DNA from: Lumnitzera littorea
Taxonomy: Eukaryota > Streptophyta > Magnoliopsida > Myrtales > Combretaceae
DNA length: 64,000 nt
Assembly (NCBI GenBank): GCA_024138015.1
Contig: JAMXBB010000009.1
Coordinates: forward strand, 41,175,025 to 41,239,024
Reading direction: 5' to 3'
The notes under the pieces: model-generated
What the model was told of the DNA's origin: nothing
What the model saw: only the letters and a program-made list of their open reading frames with translations
The model's database searches: none
Shown: positions 11,803 through 22,955 of the stretch, in pieces
Layout of the letters: every line of letters begins with the position of its first letter
How positions within the stretch are numbered: the first letter of the stretch is position 1
Translations under genes and position numbers: made by a program

Positions 11803-13599
11803 ACTTAAACTTTACTTATATCTTCAAGAAATCAAAGTCCCCTAACATAAATACTAATCCACATATCACAAGAAACACTTACTCGTCCTTAAAGCAAAGT
11901 TTGGTGATTGTGGACTAAAGTTCCACTTAAGCCTTTAACTTTGCCCCCTCCTTTTTGCCACCTTTTGGAACCCGAATCTTTTGTTCTTTTGGAATGGAGT
12001 TTGTGGAAGGTTCTAAGGGTCTTAGAAAGTCTTAGATGGTGGAAGAAAATAATGCAAGAACAAAAGAAAAAGTTGTCGTGAGTGAAGCTTCAAAAAGGGA
12101 AGGAAAGTTGATTTTGTGGGGTAAGGTTGTTTCTTCCTTTTATGTTGGTTTCAAAGGAGAGAAAGAAGATGTGAAAGTGAAATTGAAAGTGAGGGAAATG
12201 ATGGAGAGAGTGGCCGGTTCGAATGGAGAGAGAGTGAGTGTTTAAATATCTTGAAAGTATTGTCTTGTAGCTTACACAAAGTCAATAATTGCAACTCTTG
12301 ATGATATAAGCATTAAGGGGTGAATAGTGATGTGTAAGAGGAAGTGATTGATGGTTGAATGACAAGAGCATGGCCCTCCTTTATCCTTTGTCTAAATCTG
12401 CCATTGAAAGTCTTTTTAGGCCATGGAGTGGTCTTGTCCTATTTATTAAAGTTAAGCTTATGAAATCTTGTGAAAAATTGTCCATATGTAGTATAAGTGA
12501 AAAGGTGATAAGGAGATTGTCTTATCACTAGATTTTGATAAGTTATCAATTGATAAATGATTCCAACTCTCAATTGATAAGTTATCTAAGGTGATTGGTT
12601 GGTCTACTTATTTATGTGTAAGGCTTATACATGAAGATAAGGGCATAACCTTATAAGAAATTATTTTAGGGTTTTTATCTTACATTGTTTTGTAATTTAT
12701 GATTTGATTTTTGTAGAATTGTGAAATTTTCTAAAGTTGAATGAAATTATTCAAATTAAATTATCGATTAATTATTTAGGGTTAAAATTCCTTAATGGTT
12801 TTAAGGTTTAGGGTTTTAAGTAACTTTAGAACTTGTAGTTCTTCAAGCTCGGGTTTTATCGACAATTGGCTTTTGAATTGTAAAAATTTAATTCATTTCT
12901 AAATATAAACTTATGTTTTTGGTTTAGTTTATCTTTGGGAACGTTCGAAAAGTACTCTTAATTCAAATCTTAGGCCCACTAAAAGTAGGGTTTACGGCAT
13001 GAACCAAGAGTGTGTAAGGAAATCTTCTTCGACTAAACTAATCATGAGTTACCATTTCCTTACAAAAGGAATGTTTAAAACCACAATGCCTTACCAAAAA
13101 ATTTAGCATTAAGGTTATGAGACATTTTCAATGACTAAGAAAAATATAAGAGGCCCCACATGGTTTTCAAGAAAGGGGATGTTTATAACATTTTCTTCTT
13201 AAATGAGAATTTATAGCCATTAGCAAACTTTCAAAGAAAAAAAAATATTGAAGAGAAGAGACAAAAACACAAAAGAAGAAAAAAAAGAAGGAGAAACTAA
13301 AGGCTTATTACAAGTTTTTTATCCATTTTCAACTCCATGTTATCCCAAGTAGTTGAGCTTTTAGTTCATATTATCTACTACCTTTTTAATATGGTCATAC
13401 CTTTTAAGTTAACCATAGTAGTCTAACTCCTTTTCTCTAATGTAGTTTTTGATGTTGAAAACTTTGTTTTTCAAATTAAGGAACCTAATCCCATTGACTT
13501 TTTTGTCATAAATGGTTTTCACTAAATTCTTTGTTTGTAAAAATTTTCAAGTTAGAAAGTTTTTCAAACTGGTTACATTCCTAACATTGCTTCTTCAAT
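11803..13599. other. Non-coding, unassigned
   Basis: AT-rich sequence with a 69-codon Lys/Glu/Val-rich frame at 12,036-12,245 that resembles no known protein, a GATAAG inverted-repeat cluster (listed separately) and an A-rich tract at about 13,236-13,300. By position it could belong to the element whose tandem array starts at 13.6 kb, but no homology shows this. Confidence 0.3.
12505..12586. repeat. Clustered GATAAG inverted repeats
   Basis: GTGATAAG and CTTATCAC form a perfect 8-bp inverted repeat (12,505-12,512 and 12,521-12,528). Just downstream, GATAAGTTATCAATTG (12,537-12,552) and CAATTGATAAGTTATC (12,571-12,586) form a second, 16-bp inverted repeat with one mismatch. GATAAG is a plant I-box core. 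Whether the two hairpins or the boxes have a function is unknown. Confidence 0.6.
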
Positions 13600-13862
13600 C
13601 CTTCATTAACTTTCCTTAAGGGTTCTAGCTAGCTTTTACAATACTGTCTTAACTCACATTTCCTTTAAGGTTCTAGCAAGCTTTTAGTATTGTCCTATCT
13701 TTGATTCATTTTTGTGGTTATAGCTAGCTTATAAAGTGCTGTCTTAACCACATGTCCTTCGGGTTATAGCTAGCTTATAGAGCATTGTCCCATCTTCAAT
13801 TCATTTTTAAGGTTATAGCCATCTTATAAAGTGCTGTTCCAACTCTCATTTCCTTCAAGGTT
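13600..13862. repeat. 48-bp tandem array, left part
   Basis: Five units of about 48 bp, each opening with TTCTAG or TTATAG followed by (C/G)TAGCTT. Units begin near 13,623, 13,671, 13,718, 13,767 and 13,815. The array resumes at 29,270 on the far side of element A, which shows that A inserted into a pre-existing array. Copies differ by many transitions, so the array is old. Confidence 0.8.
13858..13862. other. Target-site duplication of element A, left copy
   Basis: AGGTT here and GGGTT at 29,270-29,274 flank the LTR termini, differing by one transition. Confidence 0.65.
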
Positions 13863-14705
13863 TGATGGATTACTGACCTCTAGCCTTCTTACTTATGTAT
13901 GCCTTTGATGCCTTAAGTCTCTTGCTAAGATGATTCTCTCTTGTTAGCCTATCAAGGATGAGAAACAACTTAGCTACACCTTACTCTGTATGTTTCCTTG
14001 CGTTGTTGTTGAGAACTCATGTATCAAGGACTATTTACCTAGTGTTGAGCCTAAGCCCCCTGTTGGATGAGTACTTCTCTTTTGCCCAACCACTAATACT
14101 TACAACACTCCTTATTTATTTTGGTAACCCTTAATGTCACTACATCACGATCTAGCTCAATTGTTGTGCCCAAAGATTCCTTAGTATAGAACCATTGACG
14201 AGCTACCACATGTCTTTTTACTTGCTACTATCCTTTTATTCCTTTTTGTCTTTTTTACCCTTTTTCATATGTACTAGGAATCTCCTTTTCATGTATGCAT
14301 TTTCATAATTTTCCTTATTTGTATTGTTGCCCTAGGCACTTACTATAAATAGTCCCTTCTCTTTGTACTCGCATCATCAAACATTCCCTTTTAGACACTA
14401 AATGTATTTGTTCTTGTGAGATATTCCTCTCTAAATCCATTTTTATACACTTTTATCTAATCTTACCAAGTAGCTTGAGATTCATGGTGAGTGGACCTTT
14501 ACATTAGCTTTTACATTACGTCAAGTAAAGTATCAAGTCATGTTGTGTTCATTGGTGAGTAATATCCTCCAAGCAGCTTTACATAAGCTACTATATTCAA
14601 TTTGCCGACTTGTCCCTTTATTTTTTCTTCAATATCTCGAAGGAACCATTCCATTTCTACCTCGTACGGTAAGTCTTAGAGATTACTAAGGTTCTAGGCA
14701 CATCA
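13863..14705 (+). repeat. Element A 5' LTR
   Basis: Begins TGATGGATTACTGACC and ends GCACATCA. The same end text appears in the A 3' LTR (GCACATTA) and in element D (GCACATCA), which fixes the boundary. A TATA box, TATAAAT, is at 14,344-14,350 and is shared by the other two copies. The LTR is about 60 bp shorter than the 3' copy through small indels. Confidence 0.85.
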
Positions 14706-14713
14706 TATGATCT

Positions 14714-14731
14714 TGGTATTAGAGCTTAGGG
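14714..14731 (+). other. Element A primer-binding site (initiator tRNA-Met)
   Basis: TGGTATTAGAGC matches the complement of the initiator tRNA-Met 3' end (TGGTATCAGAGC) with one C-to-T change. It lies 8 bp inside the LTR. Confidence 0.85.
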
Positions 14732-14897
14732 TTATGATCAAGAGTTGTGGTGTAATAGGTCCTACTAGTCTGCTATTGATTATACTATATTTTCATTTAG
14801 AAGAACTGAGCAATTTCTTGGTTCACTATTTGAGTGGTATTTTCTGTACATAGGAATTTCTTATGTGAAGAGTATTTCTTAAAGCTTTGTATTGAGA

Positions 14898-16269
14898 ATG
14901 TCGAATCCTAGTGTTCAAGCAGAGATTAACAACGTTGAGAGTGATGCTCATGGCTATGGTCACATAACACAACAAATCCTATAAGCTACTGATGAGTAGA
15001 TATAAGATCTTGTAACCATTGTGGCCAATCTAGCTATTTTTATACAAAGAGTCATAGAGACTAAGTCGTAAGAAAGAGTTGTTGTTAAACAGGGTCATGA
15101 GAGGAGAGATAGGCCAAGAAGGCAGATTGATAAACAATGGGACCTAGAGCCCCTTCAAATGAACTAAGCTCTACCCCGATGTGTCGATGGAGTTGTGAGA
15201 AGGAGACTAGAGTTGGATGAAGTGGAGGAGAAACATATTAGAATAGATGAACGTAAACTTAGAGCTCCTAGAGGAGCTAAGCATCTCAAAGTACAGATTC
15301 CAAGCTTTAATGGGTCTACTAATGCTGATGACTACCTAGATTAGGAAGAGAAGATAGAAAAGATATTTGACTTTTATGACTACAAAGATGCTATTCGAAT
15401 TTGAGTGGCTATGTTGGAATTTTCTAGATATGTAGCAATATGGTAGAAGAAGCTACAGAATGTCCGCTTAAGAGCCTATTGAGAAGTCTAAGCATGGAAT
15501 GAGATGAAGAGGCTCCTAAGAAGTAGGTTTGTTCTTGAAAACTATGAGCAAGACCCTTTCTAACATCTCTAAGACTCGAGGCAAGGTAAATGATTAGTGG
15601 ATGACTATGTCCGAGAGTTTCTATTGCTTATGATCCAATGTGATGTTGATGAGCCCAAGACATGAACTATAGCACGGTTCATTTCTAGGCTTTGAATTGA
15701 GATTGGTAACATAGTGGAGCTATAGAGTCTCATAACTCTAGATTAGGCCATTAGAGTGGTACATAGAGTTGAAAGGTAAAGGCAAAACCATATTAGCGGA
15801 ATGCTGAATAGTCGACCAGGGTTGTTGGCAAGGAGCGGCTTACTAAGTCGACCTACAAATGATCGAGCAACAAATAGTTCTAAGGTAGAGCACCAAGGAT
15901 AAATGTCAAGTAGACCAAAAGATGGCTAAGGTAAAGGTAAAGCTAAGAAGCCTAAGGTCTATAGAGACCATGGTCAGAGCTCAAGTAGGAAGGCCTAAGA
16001 AATTAAATGTTTCAAATGTCTCAACTATGGAAATATAGCTAGTCAATGTGCGAATAGATGAGTCATGACTAGAAAGGGAGATAAGCCTCAATTCAAAGTA
16101 AAGGGTACGAGCAAAGGAGAGGAAGAAATGGGAGTTAAATAGATGGTAGAAGAGTGTTAGGAAGACTCCAATGTCGTCACACCCCCTAAGGCTAGTGCTA
16201 AGTACTATTTTGTGGTTTAACGATCTCTCAACACTTTTGTAGCCAAGGAAAATGAACAAAGAGAGAACC
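14898..16269 (+). pseudogene. gag: Element A gag, decayed
   Basis: Gag is the particle-forming protein. The frame opens at ATG 14,898 (MSNPSVQAEI) and stays in register for at least 370 codons, up to a zinc knuckle at 16,008-16,049. The knuckle reads CFKCLNYGNIASQC, so the CCHC histidine is now asparagine. Roughly thirty stop codons interrupt the frame, nearly all TAG, TAA or TGA at expected Q, R or W positions. A basic region precedes the knuckle. The frame is cut at 16,269 by the insertion of element B. Upstream is the primer site and a leader of about 170 bp. Certain as a gag pseudogene; lineage less so. Confidence 0.9.
16265..16269. other. Target-site duplication of element B, left copy
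   Basis: GAACC, identical to 21,845-21,849 immediately after the 3' LTR. Confidence 0.9.
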
Positions 16270-17163
16270 TGATAGAGATTAAGGACTGATTACATGCTCC
16301 CGAGCTCGAGGGCTCTCTTAAGTGGTCCATTGAGATGTTTAAGGTAAGTTAAGTGCCAAGGAGCAGTGCTTGCCCCAATTCGATCTGCCAAGCTACTTCA
16401 CTCTCCATACTATCCAAGGCATTACCAAGGTAACCAGTCGATGTACTGAATCAAACCCTTTGTTATGCACTAGTCTAAGCACCAAATCTAAATATAGCAA
16501 TCTCCATGGTATCGAGGCCAAGCAGATAACTGTTAAAAGCTAACCATCCGAAGTTAACCCCACCATTAGCTGTCTTTGAGCTAACCCTAGTCCAACCCTT
16601 TCTAATGCTGAACAGACCTGAATAGAGGCCTACCCTTACTCGGATCACACTATTGTTAGAATCGCAGAGTAAAAACACAAGTGCACTATCCTTTCTAACA
16701 AATAACGTTCGTTGTGCACGTTTCGTATTTTCCCTACAAATTATTTTCCTTTTATTTAGTAAATAGGAAATCATTTTTACAATTACCTATAACATAGAAC
16801 TTGCCCTAATAGGGTACTATAAATAATCACATAATGTAATAGCCGCTAGAATATACAAAAGAATACATTGCACTTTTACCCTCTATTTAGCTAAGTGTCA
16901 TCCTGCTTACTCTTAAGATATTCTTATCTAGCCCATTTAAGCATGGGCTAGTAGTGAGTGATCTCTGGCCATACTTATGTATCATATCAAGTGTGACTTA
17001 AGCTTACGTGAGGCATTTGTGCATCATATCCATCCTCGGTGGATGGGAAACCCCTACTTATCTCCAACTATCATTTACTTTTCAAGCCATCTTACGGCTT
17101 GGACCCACCCCCTTTGGTTACATACGATATTAAGTTCATGTGTTCATCCATCAATCCGTATCA
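16270..17163 (+). repeat. Element B 5' LTR
   Basis: Begins TGATAGAGATTAAGGACTG and ends CCGTATCA. A TATA box (TATAAAT) is at 16,818-16,824. It matches the 3' LTR along its whole length with many C/T and G/A differences and a short extra segment near 16,310. Confidence 0.93.
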
Positions 17164-17166
17164 TCT

Positions 17167-17182
17167 TGGTATTAAAGCTTAG
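17167..17182 (+). other. Element B primer-binding site (initiator tRNA-Met)
   Basis: TGGTATTAAAGCTTAG begins 3 bp after the LTR. It fits the initiator-Met site with two C-to-T or G-to-A changes. Confidence 0.85.
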
Positions 17183-17379
17183 TTACATTTGAAGCTAGAT
17201 TCTACTACTGTGTTCTTTTAATAATTTATCGCTGCTCTTATATAACAGTGGTTCTATTGTTAGCTTTGAAGTTTAGTAGTTAAGAAGTGTTCCATACTTT
17301 ATTTTCCCTTATTTTTGATACGGCAAAATAGAGCTTGGTTAACTATGTGCTTGTTGTGAAATTATCATTGTAAAGTGAC
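17183..17379 (+). other. Element B leader
   Basis: AT-rich untranslated leader between the primer site and the gag remnant. No coding signal. The expected gag N-terminus is missing after it. Confidence 0.6.
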
Positions 17380-18100
17380 CATCAATGTTGGATTCAAGTG
17401 TGTAAGGAACTCTAGGAAACCAAGAAAGTGATACTTGACATAACCAAAGGCAAGAAGGAAGCTTCTCACCTCAGCTGAGGAGAAGGAACCCTCGAGGAAG
17501 TTTGAGAAAGGCTAGGGTTCAGGGAGGAAGATGAGTGAGATCCAGTGTTTCAAATGCTAAGGATTTGGATACATAGCCACTTAGTATCTGAATAGGCGAA
17601 TGATGGTGATCCAAGGTGAGGCGTTGACCATTGAGGTCGACAATATTGATGAAGTAGTAGAAGAGTTGAAAGAAGATGGACAAGTCGAGCTATCTAATGA
17701 GGAAGTCATCTACAACTAGGAAGGCAACTTCATGCTTATCGTTCTATTGTTGAGGAGGACAATGAGTGTCAATCTTATACTTGAAGATAAATAGAGAGAA
17801 AATCTCTTCCATATTAGATGTAAGGTGAATGAGTCATTGTGTGCGCTGATTGTAGATAGTAGGAGCTGTACCAGTGCAGCCTCTATATTTATGGTCTAGT
17901 AACTGAAATTGCTGACCATACCCTACCTGAAACCTTATAAGCTTCATTGGCTTAATGAGAAGGGAGCCCTTCAAGTGAGCAAATAGGTATCTATGCTGAT
18001 CTGCATTAGTAAGTATTGAGATGAAGTGCTTTGTGATGTGCTGCTTATGAGTATATCCTACATTCTACTTGGACGACCATGGATATTTGATCAAGTAGTT
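17380..18100 (+). pseudogene. Element B gag tail and protease, decayed
   Basis: The frame carries the end of gag and the aspartic protease in the same register. The zinc knuckle lies at 17,546-17,587: CFKC is kept, but the third ligand is Y (17,570) and the fourth is Y (17,585), and two Q or C positions are stops. The protease active site at 17,855-17,863 reads DSR where DSG or DTG is expected, within LCALIVDSRSCTSAAS. A later LLGRPW block (about 18,067-18,084) marks the protease end. Loss of knuckle ligands and the active-site glycine would abolish function even without the stops. Confidence 0.85.
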
Positions 18101-18479
18101 ATGTATGATGGTAGGAGGAACACATGTTTTGTGGAGCATAAAGGAAGAAGGTTGAAATTGAGTCCCATGACTACCGAACAGGTGAAAGTCATGTAATCCA
18201 ATCTTAGCCGAACCTTAAAGAGGCTTTGGTATCGACTTGAGATGAACCGAAAGAGAAATGGGGCTAGAAAGACCAACTTATTTGCTTGTTAGGAGGCTTC
18301 TATGATGAGGCTTGGGTAAGAAGAGTTGCCAACTAAAGTAAAACCCTACTAGATGAATTTGCCAACCGATTTTCGAAAGCTGCCGAACAATTTACCCCCA
18401 AACTAAGGCATTGAGCATACGATCTACCTATAGCTAAGAGCTGCATTGCCAAAAAAGCTTGCTTTTAGGCTAAATCTTA

Positions 18480-20982
18480 AATAGATTGCCGAACTATAGA
18501 GGCAAGTGGATGAGTTGATGAAGAAGGGTATGTGTGCGAGTCCCTAAGCCCCTATACTGTACCGACCTAATTAGTGCTTAAGAAGGATGGTTCTTAGAGA
18601 ATGTATGTAGATAGCCGAGCGATCATTCGAATCACCATTAAGTACAGGTATCTCATACCTAGGCTTGATGACATGCTAAATGAATTGAGCGAAGCAAGAG
18701 TGTTCTCCAAGATTGACCTTAAAGCTAGGCACCATCAAATTCGAATACATGAAGGTGAAGAGTGGAAGACCGCATTCAAGACACAACATAGTTTATATGA
18801 ATGGCTTGTAATGCCATTTAGACTATCCAATGCATCGAGCACATTCATGTGATTTATGAATCATATGCTCCGAGAATTATGAGGAAGGTTTGTTATAGTT
18901 TATTTTGCTGACATTCTAGTGTACAACCCTGAGCTGGAGACTCACCAAGAGCATCTCTGACATGTGTTTGCAAAACTTTGAGCTAAATAGCTTTACGCCA
19001 ATCTAAAGAAGTACGACTTTTGCTATTTCGAGGTGATCTTCTTGGGTTTTGTTATGAGCAAAGGTGGCATCCGAGTTGATGAAGAGAAGATAAGTGTGAT
19101 CATCGAATGGCCTGAGCTGACCTGCTCTGCCGATGTGAGAAGTTTCTACGGCTTGGCATCATTCTGTCGCCAATTCATAAAGAATTTCAGTATGATTGTA
19201 GCCCTACTTACCGAAATCTCAAAGAAGAATGTTAAATTCAAATAAGGTGAGAAAGAGAGGATGAGTTTTGAGGATGTGAAGGAGAAGCTAACTACAACCC
19301 TTACCTTAGCATTGCCAAGCTTCAACAAGCTGTTTGAAGTAGAGTGTGATGCATCTGGATTAAGTATAGGTGCTGTATTGATGCAAGAAGGCCGACCTAT
19401 TGCTTACTTTAGTGAGAAATTTTGAGGAGCTACACTCAACTATTTTGTCTATGATAAGGAATTCTACTCCTTAATCCAAGCCCTAACGGTATGGTAACAC
19501 TATCTACTATCCAAGAAATTTGTGATCTATACCGATCATGAATCCTTAAGATATCTAAAGAGCTAACTGAAGTTGTCCTGGAGACAAGCCAAGTGGATTG
19601 AGCTCATGGAGAGGTTTTCTTATGTCATAAAATACAAGAACAAAAAGAATAATTTAGTGGCTGACGCCCTATTGAGACGATATACCCTCCTAACCAAGTT
19701 GCAAACGAGACTACTTAGTTTTTTCAACCATCAAGAATTTTCATGCTCAGGACCCACACTTTGGTCCTATTTACGCCTATTGTGAAGAAGGACAGACACT
19801 AAACGACTATCACAGGGAGGATCGATACTTATTCTGGAAGAGAAGGCTATGTATCTTAACCTATTCCACGCTAGAACTGCTAGTGCATGAGGTACATGGA
19901 AGGGGATTAAGAGGACACTTTGGCCAGCGCTAAACTTATGAGGTATAATCCTCTAGATTCTTTTAGCTAAGGATAAAGAGAGATGTCCAATCCATGCTAT
20001 AAAAGTGTGTGACTTGCTGAAAAGTGAAGAGTCGAGTTGAGTTGAGTAAGGACACTACCAACCCTTGCTAATCCCGACCTAACCATGGTCTAATCTGAGT
20101 ATCGACTTCATGTTAAGATTGCCGAGGACGTCTTGAGAGAAGGACTCTATCATATTGGTTTTAGATCAATTTAGCAAGATGGTACATTTCATGTCCTATT
20201 TCAAAACTAACGATGCTTCGGCTATCTCTTTTCTTTTCTTATAGGAAGTAATCAAGCTACACAAATTTCCCAAGAACATTGTTTTAGATAAAGATCCTAA
20301 GTTCATGAGCTACTTTTAGAGGATGTTGTAGAGGTGAATGGGAACCAAGCTATTATACAACATGTCCTACCACCTACAGACTGATGTTGTCAATAGAACC
20401 ATAGGAACTTTACTGCAAGTTGCTATCGGATGAAATATAGCTGACTGGGATCTATGCCTACCAATCATTGATTTCGCCTATAAAAAGACTACCTACAGTG
20501 TAACAAGCATGCCTCCATTCGAAGCCGCCTATAGGTTCAACCCCGAACTGCCATTTGATTAAGCACCCCAGCCAATGCTTAATGATGACAATCCAACCAC
20601 TGAGAAAGTTAAGGCCATCAAAGCCATGCACTAGAAGATTGTAGAGCAATTGGGTTGAGCTAATAATAAACTTGAGAAGTGAAGCTGGGAGCAGAGGAAG
20701 AGAGAATTTCAACCAGATAATTTAGTCTGGATATACCTTAGCAAGGAATGATTCCTAAACTTAAGAAGGAGCATGTTGTCTCCCAAAGTAGGTGGACCTT
20801 TCAAAGTGCTTGAAAAGATCACTTCTAACGCCTATAAGATTGAATTACCTGAAGGATATGGAGTCTCAAACTCTTTCAACATTGCCAACCTCAAACCTTA
20901 CACTCCTGAAGATGAGTAACCTGGACCTGAACCAAATTTGATCCCAAATCTCAAACAACCAGGAGGGGATGATAAGGATTAA
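18480..20982 (+). pseudogene. pol: Element B pol: RT, RNase H and integrase
   Basis: All domains lie in one frame. The RT includes VFSKIDL, EWKTAFKT and VMPFRLSNA (18,601-18,852), but the catalytic loop at 18,901-18,924 reads YFADILVYN, so the first aspartate of the DD pair is alanine. RNase H (about 19,333-19,680) keeps CDAS, DKEFY, TDHESL and ADAL. Integrase keeps an H-H zinc-binding start near 19,885, SIDF near 20,098 and a GPF/Y-type tail with FNIANLKPY. The frame passes the polypurine tract and stops at 20,980-20,982, 13 bp inside the 3' LTR, an overlap known in CRM-type elements. More than ten stops interrupt it. Confidence 0.9.
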
Positions 20983-21844
20983 GGACCGATTATACATTCC
21001 CGAGATGAGTTAAGCACTAAGGAACAGTGCTTGCCTCAGTCGATCTGCCAAACTACTTTGCTCTCCATACTATCCAAGGCATTACTGAGGTGACCAGCTG
21101 ATGTACCAAACTGAACCCTCCATTGTGCACTAGTCTAAGCACCAAATATCAACATAGTAATCTCCACAATGCCGGGGCTGAGCTGATTATTGTCAAGAGC
21201 CAACCATCCGAGGTTAACCCCACTATGAGCAGTCCTTGAGTTAACCCCAATCCAGCCCCTTTTGATGTTGAACAGACTTGAACGAAAGCCTACCCCTACT
21301 TGGATCGCACTACTGTCAGAATCATAGAGTAAAAACGTGTGTACATTACCTTCTTTAACAACCATACTATCCCTTTTGACAAATGACATTTGCTACGTAC
21401 GATTTTGTGTTTTCTTTGTAAATTATTTTCCTTTTATTTAGCAAGTAGGGATTCATTTTTGTAATTATCTATAAAGTATAACTTGCCCTAACAAGGTACT
21501 ATAAATAATCACATAAAGTAACAGTTGCTAGAATATACAGAAGAATACACTGAACTTTTACCCTCTCTTAAGCTAAGTGTCATCCTTCTTACTCTTAAGC
21601 TACTCTTATCTAGCACATTTGAGCATGGACTAGTGGCGAGTGACCTCTAGCTATACTTGTGCATCATATTAAGTGTGACCTGAGATCTTATGAGGTGTTA
21701 GTGTGTTATATCCATCATCGGTGCATAAGAACCCCATGTTCATCCTCAACTATCATTTACTTTTCAAGCCATATTGCGGCTTAGACCCACCCCTTTGGTT
21801 GCACATGATATTGGGTTCGTGTGTTCATCCACGAGTCCATATCA
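20970..21844 (+). repeat. Element B 3' LTR
   Basis: Begins TGATAAGGATTAAGGACCG after the polypurine tract and ends CCATATCA. TATAAAT is at 21,500-21,506. Followed directly by the GAACC duplication. Confidence 0.93.
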
Positions 21845-21849
21845 GAACC

Positions 21850-22153
21850 TTTTCCATAGAACTACTAAGTGAATGGCAAACTATGTGCATTGATCATTGA
21901 TGCGGAAAGTTATACCAATATCATTACTTAAGGAGTCGTCAAGGCCTTAAAGTTGTCGACCTACCCATACCCTAACCTTAACAAGATTTATTGGTTGAAT
22001 GAGAAAGGAGATCTATCCATTGTCAAGTAAGTCAAAGTATCTATTACTAATGGTAATAGGTATAAGGATGAAGTACTATGTGGCATCTTTCCTATGGGTG
22101 CTTCTCACTTCTTACTCGATCGACCCTGATTGTTTGACTTAAAGGTGTTACAT
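21850..22153 (+). pseudogene. Element A protease, N-terminal part
   Basis: This resumes element A after the B insertion. The text CALIIDAES (active site at 21,899-21,907) is the retroviral-type aspartic protease loop with DAE in place of DSG. It continues through GDLSIVK and FLLDRP to FDLKVLH, where element C interrupts it at 22,153. It is one frame step away from gag once B is removed, so an indel or a genuine gag-pro shift lies between. Non-functional. Confidence 0.85.
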
Positions 22154-22955
22154 TGATAGGCTTCAGGGTACTGACTCAACTTGACTGCTAAGGTCGAGCT
22201 CACTTACTTGCCAACTCATTCTATTTGCTGAGCTGAATGACCTTATTTCTTGTAGATAGAGTGCCAAGAAACATAAGGCCGAGACAACAACCGATCCTTT
22301 ACCCATGCCTAACTAATTACTCGTCTTCACACTTGTTGATATGTCGAGAGATCACGTTGTCGAAAGTTGGGTCCACTCGATAAGATACGGAGAGATAAAT
22401 GCCAACTAACTTTAGAACTTGGCAATTATGAGCCGACCTCTCTAGTGTCCCAATTAAGTAATGCTACTTCCAAGGCATGCCAACTGAACGTACACTGACT
22501 TCCTTGTAAAACGTACAGTTTTTTTTTTTACATGTTTGTCTTTATTTTCTTAATAAGCCCATTTCTTTAGGGTTTAGGGCCTTGTATATTATTTACAGTT
22601 TTACCACTTGAGTTTAGGACTTGTTATAAGTAGTAACATTTGTAATAATATGACAGATACAGAAGATTAATGTAAAACCCCTTTTGAGTCTTTTCTCTCA
22701 GAAAGGTCTCTCCCTTACTAGCTCTTATCAATCCCTTTAGCAAAGATTGTAGCGGGCAACCTTATCACTCAGACCGGTACATCACATCAGACGAGTCTTA
22801 GGCCCATGCAAAATCTAGCTGGTGCGACATAATTGGTTAGGTAGCTCACGGATACGCTAAAACCCTTACTAAACCTACTCATTTTTCATTCCTTCGGTAA
22901 GATCGGACCTACCCCCACGACCAGCCTTATCTATCCTTGGCCCCAGTTCATATCA
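22154..22955 (+). repeat. Element C 5' LTR
   Basis: Begins TGATAGGCTTCAGGG and ends TTCATATCA. TATAAG at 22,625-22,630 is the likely promoter. A 13-base T run sits near 22,520, also present in the 3' copy. Confidence 0.9.

Larger units (their letters stand above)
16270..21844 (+). mobile_element. Element B: CRM-like element nested in A, gag largely lost
   Basis: The element is 5,575 bp with LTRs of 894 and 875 bp that begin TGATA and end TATCA, an initiator-Met primer site and a perfect GAACC target duplication. It sits at the junction of A's gag and protease. Internal order is a short gag tail, protease, RT, RNase H and integrase, with a polypurine tract (AGGAGGGGA, 20,961-20,969). Only the end of gag around the zinc knuckle remains, so about 1 kb has been deleted. 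LTR differences are mostly transitions. Confidence 0.95.

Noticed and set aside
12036..12245. 69-codon Lys/Glu/Val-rich frame
   Set aside because: Purine-rich low-complexity text with no recognisable domain, upstream signal or second copy.
14706..14713. Element A 5' LTR ending at TATGA (14,710) by analogy with B and C
   Set aside because: Comparison with the A 3' LTR and element D shows that the family LTR ends at CACATCA; the next bases differ in all three.
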